Shown piece after piece: positions 63,506 through 64,000 of a stretch of 64,000 bases of DNA. A program made the position numbers and the translations under genes. The number at the start of each line of letters is the position of its first letter. Positions within the stretch are counted from its first letter, which is position 1. The stretch comes from Zonotrichia leucophrys gambelii (lineage: Eukaryota > Chordata > Aves > Passeriformes > Passerellidae), in NCBI RefSeq assembly GCF_028769735.1, contig NC_088176.1:21017501-21081500 (forward strand). The letters run 5' to 3'. The notes under the pieces are model-generated. The model saw only the letters and a list, made by a program, of their open reading frames with translations. It did not search any database and was not told the DNA's origin.

Positions 63506-64000
63506 AATAGATGTGTTAATCTCAGGTTTTAAAAGTTTAACTGCATTTACGTTTATGAACGCTGAAGCAGACTTTTCATTAATTAAAAAAAAAACCCAAC
63601 CTTTAGATTGTATGTTGTGATATTTGTGTAGTAACTTTTGGCTTTGGTTATGAAGAGAAGTGTACCTTTTTTTGTTGCTGTTTTTTTGGCTACACCACTT
63701 GTTTTCACAATCTGGATCACCTGGAAGCAATTCCAGGTACTAGTTCAGTCTGCAAACCACCTTATTAGAGGATTATAGGATTACTGATGACACCTGAGAT
63801 TGAAGTGTTCAGTCACTGCCTTCTTTAATTATAATCATCTGTGCAATAGGTGTGTGCATTATAAAGGGCACATTTGCATTCATTCTAAATCCCAAGCTGA
63901 AATTTTGCAACTTCTTTGTATTTATCTGATAATTTATGACCTAGGCAAAGGGACAAGCCTTGACTAGAGATGGTTTTTCATGTTTACAGCTAATGGGTTA

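Larger units (their letters stand above)
62130..64000 (+). other. KAT6B: KAT6B first intron (partial)
   Basis: This begins with GTGAGT and continues beyond the window. CpG density drops to background by about 62430. I looked for the KAT6B initiator exon (N-terminal NEMM/H15-like domain) and did not find it here. Contents include a 19-bp direct repeat (62759/62803), a CTC/CTG-rich segment with a 10-bp inverted repeat (63302-63342), and poly(T) at 63488-63505. The open frame at 63188-63487 is leucine-rich because of the CTC/CTG run and is not treated as a gene. Confidence 0.6.

Overview
The window looks like nuclear DNA from an amniote, most likely a bird. It is AT-rich and intron-dominated. 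It carries 3' ends of sauropsid-type CR1 retroposons and a few very old MIR-like SINE relics, and it has few young repeats. No prokaryotic-style gene organisation is present, so nearly all long open frames are chance ORFs in introns, intergenic DNA or CpG islands.

Layout. (1) Positions 1 to about 34,600 hold the 3' part of ADK (adenosine kinase, + strand). Two exons can be read directly: an 87-base internal exon (16345-16431) carrying the catalytic PfkB signature DTNGAGD, and the terminal exon (33422-33546) encoding the conserved C-terminus ending EKPDFH. They are joined by a 17-kb phase-1 intron. The 3' UTR runs to a poly(A) signal at 34576-34581. (2) About 34,600 to 59,500 is intergenic. 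It holds relic SINE and CR1 fragments, short GC-rich blocks of unknown origin, a 41-bp minisatellite (48015-48151) and a near-perfect hairpin (44276-44318). (3) Positions 59,515 to about 62,430 hold two CpG-rich domains. The downstream one is a TATA-less housekeeping-type promoter with CCAAT boxes, GC boxes and a YY1 motif. It is followed by a non-coding first exon with a strong splice donor at 62129/62130. By the conserved ADK-KAT6B gene order this is best read as the KAT6B (MYST4/MORF) promoter and 5' UTR exon 1. (4) 62130 to the end is its first intron. No KAT6B coding exon lies in the window.

Functional picture. ADK phosphorylates adenosine to AMP and so controls adenosine tone and transmethylation flux. 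KAT6B is a MYST-family histone acetyltransferase. The two are syntenic neighbours transcribed in the same direction, not a shared pathway unit. I found no undescribed system. The most useful leads are the frame-neutral ADK catalytic exon, a consensus-perfect CTCF motif upstream of it, nested inverted repeats, the 44.3-kb hairpin, a CpG-retaining block just past ADK, and the two-part CpG island architecture at the KAT6B promoter.
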